From contig DATAPH010000019.1 in the NCBI GenBank assembly GCA_036265325.1, forward strand, positions 1 through 34,987: a stretch of 34,987 bases of DNA. The letters are read 5' to 3'. This stretch comes from AC-51 sp036265325. GTDB lineage: Bacteria; Actinomycetota; UBA4738; HRBIN12. The notes under the pieces are model-generated. The model worked only from the letters and a program-made list of their open reading frames with translations, had not been told where the DNA came from and did not search any database. Positions within the stretch are counted from its first letter, which is position 1. Each line of letters starts with the position of its first letter. The position numbers and the translations under genes are program-made. Below are positions 1 through 9,171 of this stretch, piece after piece.

Positions 1-860
1 CCGCCGCGCTCCGCGAAACCTGGCGCGATGGCGCGCTGCCGCCGATCCTCGCCGGCCGCACGGTCATGAACCTCTTCTTCGAGGACTCGACGCGCACGCG
101 CACGAGCTTCGACGCTGCGGCCCGCCGGCTGTCGGCGGATACGACCAACTTCTCCGTGTCGGCGAGCAGCCTCAACAAGGGCGAGAGCCTGCGCGACACG
201 ATCGAGACGATCAGTGCGATGGGCGTCGACGCGTTCGTCATCCGCCACCGGTCGAGCGGCACGCCGGCGCAGATCACCCGCTGGACCACGGCCAGCGTGA
301 TCAACGCCGGCGACGGCTGGCACGCCCACCCGACGCAGGCGCTGCTCGACCTGTACACGATGCGCGAGAAGCACGGCCGCCTTGACGGCCTCCGGGTCGC
401 GATCGTCGGTGACGTGTTGCACTCCCGCGTCGCGCGGTCCCTGTCGATCGGCCTGGTCACCGTCGGGGCCGAGGTCACGCTGGTCGGCCCGCCGACCTTG
501 ATCCCGCCCGAGGCGCCGGCGTGGGGGGTGCAGGTCAGCTACGACCTGGACGCAGTGATCCCCAAGCTGGACGTCTGCTACATGCTCCGCGTGCAGCGGG
601 AGCGCCAACGGCTGGAGTACTTCCCCAGCGTTCGTGAGTACGCGCGGCTGTTCGGTCTGACGCGCGACCGGGCGGAGATGCTGCCCGAGACCGCGCTGAT
701 CATGCACCCCGGGCCGATGAACCGCGGCGTCGAGATCGACTCCGATGTCGCCGACCAGCCCGCGGCGGTCATCGAAGAACAGGTCACGAACGGGATCGCG
801 ATCCGGATGGCATTGCTCTACCTCCTGCTCGGCGCGACCGGTGCAGGGGAGGCGGCATGA
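1..860 (+). CDS. pyrB: Aspartate carbamoyltransferase catalytic subunit (5' partial)
   Basis: Transfers the carbamoyl group from carbamoyl phosphate to aspartate, the committed step of pyrimidine synthesis in the cytoplasm. The reading frame is open from the left edge (first complete codon at base 3), so the true start lies outside the window; the ATG at 66 is internal, because the conserved STRTR carbamoyl-phosphate loop (from about base 87) follows it immediately and coding sequence precedes it. Other visible signatures are the HPTQALLDLYT segment in the middle and the HPGPMNRG motif near the C-terminus, which contacts substrate in this family. At most about 20 residues of the visible protein precede the ATG at 66. 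The stop TGA overlaps the pyrC ATG (ATGA, 857-860), so translation is probably coupled. Any PyrR gene and the operon promoter would lie to the left. Confidence 0.95.
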   Translation, partial: AALRETWRDGALPPILAGRTVMNLFFEDSTRTRTSFDAAARRLSADTTNFSVSASSLNKGESLRDTIETISAMGVDAFVIRHRSSGTPAQITRWTTASVINAGDGWHAHPTQALLDLYTMREKHGRLDGLRVAIVGDVLHSRVARSLSIGLVTVGAEVTLVGPPTLIPPEAPAWGVQVSYDLDAVIPKLDVCYMLRVQRERQRLEYFPSVREYARLFGLTRDRAEMLPETALIMHPGPMNRGVEIDSDVADQPAAVIEEQVTNGIAIRMALLYLLLGATGAGEAA

Positions 861-2149
861 GCGAGCGCGTCGTTTTCGAGCAGGTCCGGGTTCTCGATCC
901 GCTCGCCGGCGTCGACGAGGTCCGCGACGTGACGGTGGCCGACGGTGTGCTCGCGTCCGAGGCGCCGAGCGACGCCGAGCGGATCGACGCTCGCGGTTCG
1001 GTCCTCGCGCCGGGCCTCGTGGATCTGCACACCCACCTGCGCGAGCCGGGTGACGAGCACAAGGAGACCGTCGCGACCGGGACGCGTGCGGCTGCCGCCG
1101 GCGGCTATACAGCGGTCGCGGCGATGGCCAACACGGATCCTGTAGCCGACAACGCGGCCATCGTCCAAGCAGTTCGCGATCTGGCCGTGGCGGCGGGTTC
1201 ATGCGACGTGTTTCCCGTCGGCGCGATCACCCGCGGGCTCCATGGCGAGGTGCTCGCCGAGATGGGCGAGATGGTCGACGCCGGCGTGCGGATCTTCTCC
1301 GACGACGGCAGGTCCGTTCCGACGGCACGTCTGCTGAGGAATGCGCTGACCTACGTGAAGGCGTTCCCTGTCGAGGTCGTGCTCGCGGAACACGCCGAGG
1401 ACGCGTCGCTGATCGAAGGCGGACAGATGCACGAAGGAGCGCGATCGGCGTCGCTCGGTCTCGCCGGGCGTCCGGCTGAGGCTGAGGAGGTGATCGTCGC
1501 CCGAGACCTTGCCATCGCGCGGGCGTGCGGCGGACGGCTGCACCTGTGCCACCTTTCGTCGGCGCGCGCGGTCGACCTGGTGCGACAGGCGAAGGCGGAG
1601 GGCGTGCGCGTGACCGCGGAGGTGACGCCGCACCACCTCGTCTACACCGACGACGACCTGGTCACCTACGACACCGTGAAGAAGATGAATCCGCCGCTCC
1701 GTACGGCCGAGGACCGGGAGGCGCTTCGCATCGGTCTCGCGGACGGCACCATCGACGCGATCGCGACCGACCACGCCCCGCACGCGGTGGAAGAGAAGGA
1801 TCTCGAGTTCGACCTGGCACCGCCGGGCACGATCGGCTTGGAAACCGCGCTCGCGGCCGTGCTGACCCACCTCGTCGAGCCGGGGGTGCTGTCGCTGATG
1901 CGTGCGATCGAGGCGATGACGTCCGGTCCGGCGCGCATCCTGGGCGCCGCCGACCACGGCGGCTCGCTCGAGCCGGGCCGGCCCGCGAACCTGGTGCTGT
2001 TCGATCCGCAGGCCGACTGGACCGTCGAGGCCCCGTTCGCATCCAAGGCTCGGAACAGCGCGTTCCTCGGCGAGCGGCTGAAGGGCCGCATCCGGTTCAC
2101 GATGCTGCGCGGCGCGTTCACCGTCGCGGACGGGAAGCCGACGCGATGA
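857..2149 (+). CDS. pyrC: Dihydroorotase
   Basis: Cyclises carbamoyl aspartate to dihydroorotate. The 430-residue protein is the normal length for the multifunctional-type (class I) dihydroorotase of the amidohydrolase superfamily. The metal-binding DLHTHLREPG motif is at residues 56-65 (His58 and His60), further ligands lie in HLCHLSS and HHLVYT in the middle, and the catalytic ATDHAPH motif is at about residue 304. The start ATG overlaps the pyrB stop and the stop overlaps the carA ATG (ATGA at both ends), so it sits inside a translationally coupled operon. No key residue appears to be missing. Confidence 0.96.
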   Translation: MSERVVFEQVRVLDPLAGVDEVRDVTVADGVLASEAPSDAERIDARGSVLAPGLVDLHTHLREPGDEHKETVATGTRAAAAGGYTAVAAMANTDPVADNAAIVQAVRDLAVAAGSCDVFPVGAITRGLHGEVLAEMGEMVDAGVRIFSDDGRSVPTARLLRNALTYVKAFPVEVVLAEHAEDASLIEGGQMHEGARSASLGLAGRPAEAEEVIVARDLAIARACGGRLHLCHLSSARAVDLVRQAKAEGVRVTAEVTPHHLVYTDDDLVTYDTVKKMNPPLRTAEDREALRIGLADGTIDAIATDHAPHAVEEKDLEFDLAPPGTIGLETALAAVLTHLVEPGVLSLMRAIEAMTSGPARILGAADHGGSLEPGRPANLVLFDPQADWTVEAPFASKARNSAFLGERLKGRIRFTMLRGAFTVADGKPTR

Positions 2150-3294
2150 CGGCTGCTGCGCCCGCGCTCCTCGCGCTCGAAGACGGGACCGTGTTCCACG
2201 GCTCGGCCTTCGGCGCGGAGGGCGAATCGTTCGGCGAGGCGGTGTTCAACACGGGGATGGCCGGGTACCAGGAGGTCCTCACCGACCCGTCGTACTCGGG
2301 GCAGATCGTCACGATGACGTCGCCCCAGCAGGGCAACTACGGGGTGAACGACGAGGACCCGGAGAGCTGGCAGGTGCAGGTCGCGGGCTTCGCCGTACGC
2401 GAAGCCTCGCGGCGTGCGAGCAGCTGGCGCGCGCAGGCGACGCTCGGTGACGCGCTCCGAGATTCCGGCATCGTCGGCATCGAAGGGATCGACACGCGAG
2501 CGCTGACGGTGCGTTTGCGGACGGCCGGAGCGATGCGCGCCGGTGTGTCGACCGTCGATCTCGACCCCGCGTCGCTCGTGCAACGGGTTCGGGCCGCCGA
2601 CGGGATGCAGGGCGCCGACCTCGCACGCACCGTGAGCACGCCGGCGCCGTACGAGGCCGACGAGCTCGTCGGACCGCCGGACACGACGCGCGGGCAGATG
2701 TTCCGCGTCGCCGCGTACGACTTCGGGATGAAACGGAACATCCTGCGCCGGCTTGCGGCCTGCGGGATCGCGACCACCGTCTTCCCGGCTGAGACGGCGG
2801 CGGCCGAGATCGCGGGCGGTGGCTATGACGGGGTCTTCCTCTCGAACGGGCCTGGCGATCCGGCGGCAACGGGGTACGGCATCGCGGCGACGCGAGAGTT
2901 GCTCGGCAAGGTGCCGATCTTCGGGATCTGCCTCGGGAGCCAGCTGCTCGGGCTCGCGCTCGGCGGCAAAACCTACAAGATGCCGTACGGGCACCGTGGC
3001 GTGAACCAGCCGGTGCGCGACCTCGCGACCGGAAAGGTGGAGATCACGAGCCACAACCACGGGTTCGCGGTGGACCCGGCCTCGTGGGCGCGTGACGCGG
3101 ACGGCTTCGCGCTCAGCGACTACGGGCGCGTATCGCTCAGTCACTGGAACCTCAACGACGGGACGCTCGAAGGCATGCGATGCCTCGACGTGCCGGCGTT
3201 CGCCGTGCAGTACCACCCCGAGGCGGCCCCCGGCCCGCACGACGCGCGCTACCTGTTCGACGAGTTCCGCGCGACGATGGGCGGGAGCGGCTGA
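2146..3294 (+). CDS. carA: Carbamoyl-phosphate synthase small (glutaminase) subunit
   Basis: Hydrolyses glutamine and passes ammonia to CarB for carbamoyl phosphate synthesis, feeding both PyrB and ArgF. The protein has 382 residues, the usual length. An N-terminal CPSase small-chain domain (EDGTVFHGSAFG near the start, then the conserved MAGYQEVLTDPSY segment) is followed by a class I glutamine amidotransferase domain with the nucleophile elbow GICLGSQ and the catalytic His-Glu in QYHPEAAPGPHD. The ATG at 2146 was chosen because it overlaps the pyrC stop and the homologous N-terminus begins there; the frame is open further upstream but only as a shadow of pyrC. The stop overlaps the carB start by one base (TGATG). 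Confidence 0.96.
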   Translation: MTAAAPALLALEDGTVFHGSAFGAEGESFGEAVFNTGMAGYQEVLTDPSYSGQIVTMTSPQQGNYGVNDEDPESWQVQVAGFAVREASRRASSWRAQATLGDALRDSGIVGIEGIDTRALTVRLRTAGAMRAGVSTVDLDPASLVQRVRAADGMQGADLARTVSTPAPYEADELVGPPDTTRGQMFRVAAYDFGMKRNILRRLAACGIATTVFPAETAAAEIAGGGYDGVFLSNGPGDPAATGYGIAATRELLGKVPIFGICLGSQLLGLALGGKTYKMPYGHRGVNQPVRDLATGKVEITSHNHGFAVDPASWARDADGFALSDYGRVSLSHWNLNDGTLEGMRCLDVPAFAVQYHPEAAPGPHDARYLFDEFRATMGGSG

Positions 3295-6200
3295 TGCCGC
3301 GGCGCGAGGACATCCAGCGGATCCTCGTGATCGGGTCGGGGCCGATCGTGATCGGCCAGGCGTGCGAGTTCGACTACTCGGGCACGCAGGCGTGCAAAGT
3401 GCTCCGCGCCGACGGGTTCGAGGTCTCACTCGTCAACTCGAACCCCGCGACGATCATGACCGATCCGGCGTTCGCGGACCGCACGTACATCGAGCCGTTG
3501 ACGCCGGAGTCGGTGCTGCAGATCTTGGAGCGCGAGAAGCCGGACGCCCTGTTGCCGACGCTTGGCGGCCAGACCGCCCTGAACGTGAGTGTGGCGCTCG
3601 CCGAAGCGGGGGAGTTGGACCGGCTCGGCGTGCGCATGCTCGGCGCGTCGCTCGAGGCGATACGCACCGCCGAGGACCGCAGCGGGTTCAAGCAGGCGAT
3701 GCTCGCGGCCGGGCTCGACGTGCCGAAGGCCGGCATCGCGCGCACGGTCGACGAAGCGCTCGCGCTCGGCGATGACCTCGGCTACCCCTTGATCCTGCGC
3801 CCCTCGTTCACCCTCGGCGGGGGTGGCAGCGGGTTCGCGCACGATCGCGCCGAGCTCGCGACGGTCGCCGCGCACGCACTGGCGAGCAGCCCCGTAACGG
3901 AGGTTCTCGTCGAGGAGTCGATCGTCGGGTGGAAGGAATTCGAGCTCGAAGTGATGCGCGATGGGGCCGACAACGCGGTGATCGTGTGCTCGATCGAGAA
4001 CCTCGACCCGATGGGCGTCCACACGGGCGACTCGATCACCGTCGCGCCCCAGCAGACGCTGACCGACCGCGAATACCAGACGATGCGCGACGCCGCCATC
4101 AAGGTGCTCCGGGTGATCGGGGTCGAGACGGGCGGGTCGAACGTGCAGTTCGCCGTCGACCCCGCCACCGGGCGGCAGGTGTTGATCGAGATGAACCCTC
4201 GCGTTTCCCGCTCGAGCGCGCTCGCGTCGAAGGCGACCGGGTTCCCGATCGCGAAGATCGCCGCGCTGCTCGCCGTCGGGTATCGGCTCGACGAGATCAT
4301 GAACGACATCACGGGCGAGACGCCCGCCGCCTTCGAGCCGACGCTCGACTACGTCGTGGTGAAGATCCCCCGGTTCGCGTTCGAGAAGTTCCCCGAGGCC
4401 TCGCCCGTGCTCTCCTCGACCATGAAATCGGTCGGGGAGACGATGGCGTTCGGGCGGACGTTCACCGAGGCGCTCGGCAAGGCATGGCGCGGGATCGAGA
4501 AGCGCGCCCTCGACCGGACGTGGGGCGGGGGTGGCGATGGCGACGCACTCGATGTGCCGAGCGAGACGCGGCTCCACGCCGTCGCCGACCGGCTCGCGGC
4601 CGGCGACTCGATCGAAGAGGTCGCAGCCGCGTCGGCCATCGACGCGTGGTTCGTCGACCGGATCGCCGCGATCGTCGAGGCGAACGAGACGATGCGCGAC
4701 CGGTCGTTGCACACCCTCGGCGCCGATGACCTGCTGCAGGCTAAACGACTCGGGATCTCCGACCCTCGGATCGGCGAGTTGACCGGCGCGACCGAGGCAG
4801 CCGTGCGGCGGCATCGCGATGCGCTCGGCGTTCAGCCCGTGTTCAAGACGGTCGACACGTGCGCGGGGGAGTTCCCGGCTCGCACGCCGTACCACTACTC
4901 CACGTACGAACCGACGACAGAGGTGACGCGCGCCGATCGCCCGCGCGTGATCATCCTCGGCGCCGGCCCGAACCGGATCGGGCAGGGGATCGAGTTCGAC
5001 TACACGTGCGTGCACGCCGCGTACGCGCTCGAGGAGGCGGGGTTCGAGTCGGTGATGCTGAATTCCAACCCAGAGACCGTCTCGACCGATTACGACACGT
5101 CGAGCCGCCTGTACTTCGAGCCGCTGTCGGCCGAGGACGTGCTCGCGGTGTGCGGCGCCGAGCAGCCCGTCGGCGTGATCGCGCAGTTCGGCGGGCAGAC
5201 GCCGCTCGGCCTTGCTCGAACCCTGCAAGAGGAGGGCTACACGATCTTGGGAACCGGCCCCGACGCGATCGACCTTGCGGAGGACCGGGGCAAGTTCGCC
5301 GAGATCCTGCACGAGCTCGCGATCCCGGCGCCGCCACACGGCGAGGCGCGCACGATCCCCGAGGCGCGCACGATCGCGGAGCAGGTCGGCTACCCCGTCG
5401 TCGTTCGGCCGTCCTACGTGCTTGGCGGGCGCGCGATGGAGATCGTCTACGACGACGACGAGCTCGAGGGGTTCGTCCGGACCGCGGCCGACGCATCGCC
5501 CGACCATCCGGTTCTGATCGACCGCTTCCTCGAGGGCGCGATCGAGGTGGACGTCGACGCCGTCTGCGACGAGGGCGGCGGCGTGTTCATCGGCGCGGTG
5601 ATGGAGCACATCGAAGAGGCGGGTGTGCACTCGGGCGACTCGAGCTGTCAGATCCCGCCGGCGACGCTGTCCGACGAGGAACTTGACACGATCGAGGAGA
5701 TCACGACGCGGCTCGCGCGGCGGCTCGGTGTGGTCGGGCTGCTGAACCTGCAGCTCGCCGTCAAGGACGAGCGCATCTGGGTGCTGGAGGCGAACCCTCG
5801 GGCGTCCAGGACCGTGCCGTTCGTCGCGAAGGTCATCGGCGTGTCACTCGCACGCGTCGCCACGCTCGTGCTCACCGGACGCACGATCGCCGACCTCCGC
5901 GCGACCGGCGTCGTGCCGATCGACCGGAACCACTACCGGCGTCTGCCGTACACGAGCGTGAAGGCTGCGGTCTTGCCGTTCGGCCGGTTCCCAGGCGTCG
6001 ACACCGTGCTCGGTCCGGAGATGAAGTCGACCGGCGAGGTGATGGGGATCGACGCGGATCCGGGGATGGCGCTCGCGAAGGCGATGGTCGCCGCGGGGCA
6101 CGCACTTCCGACGACCGGTTCGGTGTTCGTGAGCGTGGCGAATCGCGACAAGCGCGCGATCGTGTTCCCGACGCGGCGGCTCGCCGACCTCGGATTCCGG

Positions 6201-6590
6201 CTGCTTGCGACGAACGGCACCGCCGGCGTGCTCGAGCGCGCCGGCATCGCGGTGGAGCGGGTCGCCAAGGTGAGCGAGGGCGAGGACAACGTGGTCGGCC
6301 TGATCCGCGCGGGCAACGTCGACCTCGTGATCAACACGCCGTTCGGGCGTGCGCCGCGCTCCGACGGATCGTTCATCCGGACCGCGGCCGCCGCGGTCGG
6401 CGTGCCGTGCATCACCACGCTGCCCGGCGTATTCGCGGCCCTGCGCGGGATCGAGGCGCTCCGCGGCGAGGCGACCGAGCCGCGGTCGATCCAGGAGTAT
6501 CACGCCGCGGTCGCCGACCGACCGGCGCAGGCGCGGCTGTCGTTCGAGGCCGCCGCTGCCGCCGACGCGACGGGAGGCGGCGCAGCGTGA
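3294..6590 (+). CDS. carB: Carbamoyl-phosphate synthase large subunit
   Basis: Makes carbamoyl phosphate from bicarbonate, ammonia and two ATP. The 1098-residue protein is full length for the family. It shows the expected internal duplication: an N-terminal half opening with RILVIGSGPIVIGQACEFDY, and a second half with VIILGAGPNRIGQGIEFDY from about base 4948. Each half has an ATP-grasp domain (PLILRPSFTLGGGGSG in the first, PVVVRPSYVLGGRAME in the second). The last about 150 residues form the MGS-like allosteric domain. The ATG at 3294 overlaps the carA stop; an in-frame ATG at 3180 is rejected because it lies inside carA and would add unrelated arginine-rich residues. The stop overlaps the pyrK GTG (GTGA, 6587-6590). 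Confidence 0.97.
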   Translation: MPRREDIQRILVIGSGPIVIGQACEFDYSGTQACKVLRADGFEVSLVNSNPATIMTDPAFADRTYIEPLTPESVLQILEREKPDALLPTLGGQTALNVSVALAEAGELDRLGVRMLGASLEAIRTAEDRSGFKQAMLAAGLDVPKAGIARTVDEALALGDDLGYPLILRPSFTLGGGGSGFAHDRAELATVAAHALASSPVTEVLVEESIVGWKEFELEVMRDGADNAVIVCSIENLDPMGVHTGDSITVAPQQTLTDREYQTMRDAAIKVLRVIGVETGGSNVQFAVDPATGRQVLIEMNPRVSRSSALASKATGFPIAKIAALLAVGYRLDEIMNDITGETPAAFEPTLDYVVVKIPRFAFEKFPEASPVLSSTMKSVGETMAFGRTFTEALGKAWRGIEKRALDRTWGGGGDGDALDVPSETRLHAVADRLAAGDSIEEVAAASAIDAWFVDRIAAIVEANETMRDRSLHTLGADDLLQAKRLGISDPRIGELTGATEAAVRRHRDALGVQPVFKTVDTCAGEFPARTPYHYSTYEPTTEVTRADRPRVIILGAGPNRIGQGIEFDYTCVHAAYALEEAGFESVMLNSNPETVSTDYDTSSRLYFEPLSAEDVLAVCGAEQPVGVIAQFGGQTPLGLARTLQEEGYTILGTGPDAIDLAEDRGKFAEILHELAIPAPPHGEARTIPEARTIAEQVGYPVVVRPSYVLGGRAMEIVYDDDELEGFVRTAADASPDHPVLIDRFLEGAIEVDVDAVCDEGGGVFIGAVMEHIEEAGVHSGDSSCQIPPATLSDEELDTIEEITTRLARRLGVVGLLNLQLAVKDERIWVLEANPRASRTVPFVAKVIGVSLARVATLVLTGRTIADLRATGVVPIDRNHYRRLPYTSVKAAVLPFGRFPGVDTVLGPEMKSTGEVMGIDADPGMALAKAMVAAGHALPTTGSVFVSVANRDKRAIVFPTRRLADLGFRLLATNGTAGVLERAGIAVERVAKVSEGEDNVVGLIRAGNVDLVINTPFGRAPRSDGSFIRTAAAAVGVPCITTLPGVFAALRGIEALRGEATEPRSIQEYHAAVADRPAQARLSFEAAAAADATGGGAA

Positions 6591-7435
6591 AGCGGGTGCG
6601 CGCCGAGATCTTGTCGACCCGGCGTTTGGGGTCCTACCAATCGCTGACGCTCGTTGCGCCCGAGATCGCCGAGCGCGCGAAGCCCGGGCAGTTCGTGGCG
6701 GTGGCGATGCCCGACGACCGTGATTTCCTGCTCCGTCGTCACCTGACGATCCACCAGTCCTCGCGACGCGGCGGCTGGGCGGGAACCTTGGAGTTCGTCG
6801 TCGACCCGGGCGCAGGCCCGGGCACCGCCTGGCTCTCGGATATGCGTGCCCACGGGTTCCTCGACGTGATCGGTCCGCTCGGGACGCCGTTCTCCTATCC
6901 GAAACGGCTGACGAACTGCTTGTTGATCGGAGAGGGGCGCTCCGTCGCAGGGCTGTACTTCCTCGCGCAGGAGCTCGTCGCGCGTGGCAAGCGTGTCGAC
7001 ATGGTGATCGGTGGCTCCACGCTCGACGCGGTGTTCAAACCGATCGAGGCCAAGCGCCTCTCGCAGCTCGTCACGGTCGTGACCGACGACGGCACGCTGG
7101 GCGAGACCGGGACGGTGATCGAGGCCATCGAGCCAGCGCTGGAGCGCGCGCCGATCGAGGTCGTGTATGCGGCGGGCAAGGTGCCACTCCTATCGGCGGT
7201 TGCCGAGATATGCCGTTCCCGGAAGCTCCCTGCGCAGGTGGCCGTCGAGGAGCGGATGGGCTGCGGCTACGGGCTCTGCGGCACGTGCGCGGTGCCCGTC
7301 GCGTCGAAGGACGGAACGACGTGGGGGCACGTCCGCGCGTGCGTCGACGGACCGGTGTTCAACCCGGCACGCGTGGTCTGGGATCGGTGGCGCGCCGCGG
7401 GGGCCGCGTCTCCGGTGGGCGAGGACGCGCAGTGA
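6587..7435 (+). CDS. pyrK: Dihydroorotate dehydrogenase electron transfer subunit (PyrK-like)
   Basis: A ferredoxin-reductase-like iron-sulfur flavoprotein that in class 1B dihydroorotate dehydrogenases passes electrons from PyrD to NAD. The protein has 282 residues. The N-terminal beta-barrel carries the GQFVAVAM segment and an FAD-binding RRHLTIH (the usual form is R-P-x-S/T), and the central part is the NAD-binding domain. The C-terminal [2Fe-2S] site is intact: CGYGLCGTC followed by a fourth cysteine in HVRACVDGPVF. The GTG start overlaps the carB stop; the stop overlaps the pyrD GTG. Its position directly before a PyrD-type gene supports a two-subunit complex, although the partner is divergent (see the pyrD entry). 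The pyrK-pyrD order is better known from Firmicutes; mycobacteria use an unlinked class 2 enzyme. Confidence 0.88.
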   Translation: MKRVRAEILSTRRLGSYQSLTLVAPEIAERAKPGQFVAVAMPDDRDFLLRRHLTIHQSSRRGGWAGTLEFVVDPGAGPGTAWLSDMRAHGFLDVIGPLGTPFSYPKRLTNCLLIGEGRSVAGLYFLAQELVARGKRVDMVIGGSTLDAVFKPIEAKRLSQLVTVVTDDGTLGETGTVIEAIEPALERAPIEVVYAAGKVPLLSAVAEICRSRKLPAQVAVEERMGCGYGLCGTCAVPVASKDGTTWGHVRACVDGPVFNPARVVWDRWRAAGAASPVGEDAQ

Positions 7436-8388
7436 CGGCGCGCACGCGTTCGATCGGCGTGGAGATCGCCGGCGTTTCGCTCGCGACGCCGGTGCTGATC
7501 GCATCGGGATGCGTGGGCACCGGCAAGGAGCTGAGCGGCCTCGTCGAGCTCCGCCGCGTCGGCGGGTTGGTATCGCGCACCGTCACCGTTGAGCCGCGCG
7601 AAGGCTCGGCGCCCCCGAGGATCGTCGAGTCCGCTGCCGGCGTCGTCTGGGACACCGGGCTGCAGAACCCGGGTGTCGACGCGTTCGTCGCCTCGGAGTT
7701 GCCGGCGCTCGCTGCAGCCTCGCCGGTGTTCGTCTCGATCGCCGGCGGGACGCTCGAGGAGTACGTACGGATCACCGGGGTGCTGCAAGGTCGCGCCGGC
7801 GTGGCGGCGATCGAGGTGCATCTGTCGGGTCCCGACCGCGAGCTCGAGCGGCCGGTGATCGGCGCGCACGCGGACCGCCTGACGGAGGTCGTGGGCGCGG
7901 TCGCGCGCATGTCGCTCGTCCCGGTGTTCGCGAAGCTTCCCGGCGGCGTCGACGTCGTGCCGCTCGCGGTCGCGGCGGCGCGCGCGGGCGCCTCCGGACT
8001 CACGCTGTGCGCGTCGCCCCCGGCGCTCGCGATCGACTCGGTCGCCACGCGCCCGGCGCTCGGCGCCGCGAACGGGTGGCTCTCGGGCCCGGCGCTCAAG
8101 CCGATGACGCTCCGCGCCGTCGCGGAGGTGCATCGCGCGCTGCCGCGGATGCCGCTCGTCGCGAGCGGAGGGATCCGAACGGCCGCCGACGCCGTCGAGG
8201 CGATGCTCGCCGGCGCGTCCGCCGTCCAAGTGGGAACGGCCACGCTCATCGATCCCACCGCGCCCGTCACGATCGCCAAGGGGATCGTCGCCGAGTTGCA
8301 GCGGCGAGCCGCCGGGTCGCCGGCCGAGCTCGTCGGTGCCGTGGAGATCGGCTCTGCCGTTCCCGTCCAGGAGGAACAGCGCGCATGA
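7432..8388 (+). CDS. pyrD: PyrD-type (class 1B) dihydroorotate dehydrogenase-like flavoprotein, active site divergent
   Basis: The 318-residue protein is clearly in the class 1 dihydroorotate dehydrogenase family: it has the N-terminal VEIAGVSLATPVLIASG, GLQNPGVDAF, the FMN-phosphate segments WLSGPALKP and ASGGIRTAADA, and the AGASAVQVGTA glycine-rich end. Position after pyrK and before pyrF fits oxidation of dihydroorotate to orotate. The substrate-contacting residues differ, however. The family's LNxIGLQN reads VWDTGLQN, NISCPN reads HLSGPD (losing the catalytic cysteine and both asparagines), the INT segment reads LCAS, and the lysine of the K-x-T-T segment is apparently Arg. The FMN side looks intact. 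It may therefore be a variant dihydroorotate dehydrogenase or a paralogue acting on something else. The GTG start overlaps the pyrK stop (GTGA). Confidence 0.8.
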   Translation: MTARTRSIGVEIAGVSLATPVLIASGCVGTGKELSGLVELRRVGGLVSRTVTVEPREGSAPPRIVESAAGVVWDTGLQNPGVDAFVASELPALAAASPVFVSIAGGTLEEYVRITGVLQGRAGVAAIEVHLSGPDRELERPVIGAHADRLTEVVGAVARMSLVPVFAKLPGGVDVVPLAVAAARAGASGLTLCASPPALAIDSVATRPALGAANGWLSGPALKPMTLRAVAEVHRALPRMPLVASGGIRTAADAVEAMLAGASAVQVGTATLIDPTAPVTIAKGIVAELQRRAAGSPAELVGAVEIGSAVPVQEEQRA

Positions 8389-9068
8389 TCCCTCATCCCG
8401 AGACGCCCATCGCGCTCGCGCTCGACGTGTCCGACCTCGATGCCGCGGAGCGTCTCGCGCGCGATCTGGCGGGCGAGGTCGGTTTGCTGAAGGTCGGCCT
8501 CGAGCTCAGCTGGGCGTATGGGCCGGAGGCCATCCGCACGATCGCCGCGCACGGGCCGGTGTTCGTCGACTGCAAGCTGCACGACATACCGAACACCGTG
8601 GAACGGGCGAGTGCGAACATCGCGCGTCTCGGCGTCGCGATGTTGAACGTGCATGCGCTCGGCGGCGACGCGATGATGCGCGCCGCCGTCGAGGGTGCGC
8701 AGCGCGGTGCCGATGAAGCGGGTGTCGAACCGCCCATGGTGATCGCCGTCACGGTGTTGTCGTCGATCGGCGGCGATGAACTCGCGACGCCGGCATCGCT
8801 CGCGTGGGAGGCGAAGCAAGCGGGACTCGACGGCGTCGTCGTCTCCGGTGACGACGTCCGCGATGTGCGCGACGTGTGCGGGGAACAGTTCTGTCTCGTC
8901 GTGCCGGGCATCCGTCCCGCAGGAACGAACGGCCACGATCAGGTGCGCGTGCTCACGCCGCGCGAAGCGATCGAACGCGGCGCCGACTATCTCGTCGTTG
9001 GTCGCGCGATCACCGCGGCGCCCGACCCCGTCGGCGCGGCGCGGGCGATCGGCCGCGACGCACGATGA
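8385..9068 (+). CDS. pyrF: Orotidine 5'-phosphate decarboxylase
   Basis: Decarboxylates OMP to UMP, the last step of the pathway. The 227-residue protein has the short class 1 form. The catalytic DxKxxDIPNT motif is present as DCKLHDIPNTV (about residues 65-75), and the phosphate-binding VVPGIRPAG is near residue 172. The N-terminal PIALALDVSD strand is typical. The ATG overlaps the pyrD stop (ATGA, 8385-8388). It is the last gene of the coupled pyr operon; the next gene starts 103 bases downstream behind its own promoter. With pyrB, pyrC, carAB, pyrK and pyrD the window covers the pathway except pyrE. Confidence 0.95.
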   Translation: MIPHPETPIALALDVSDLDAAERLARDLAGEVGLLKVGLELSWAYGPEAIRTIAAHGPVFVDCKLHDIPNTVERASANIARLGVAMLNVHALGGDAMMRAAVEGAQRGADEAGVEPPMVIAVTVLSSIGGDELATPASLAWEAKQAGLDGVVVSGDDVRDVRDVCGEQFCLVVPGIRPAGTNGHDQVRVLTPREAIERGADYLVVGRAITAAPDPVGAARAIGRDAR

Positions 9069-9096
9069 AACCCGCAGGTCACGGTATCCGAAGCGT

Positions 9097-9126
9097 TTGT
9101 CCCGTCTCCGGAGCCGTGCGTATACT
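9097..9126 (+). promoter_or_regulatory. Promoter of mihF
   Basis: A -35-like TTGTCC (9097-9102) and a -10 TATACT (9121-9126) separated by 18 bases lie in the gap between pyrF and mihF. Transcription would start near 9133, giving a leader of about 40 bases with an AAGGAGA ribosome-binding site at about 9160-9165. The TATACT hexamer recurs upstream of the riboflavin riboswitch and infC. Confidence 0.7.
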
Positions 9127-9171
9127 CCCCGGCGTTCTGGCACCGTCCCTCGACACCGAAGGAGATCGTTC

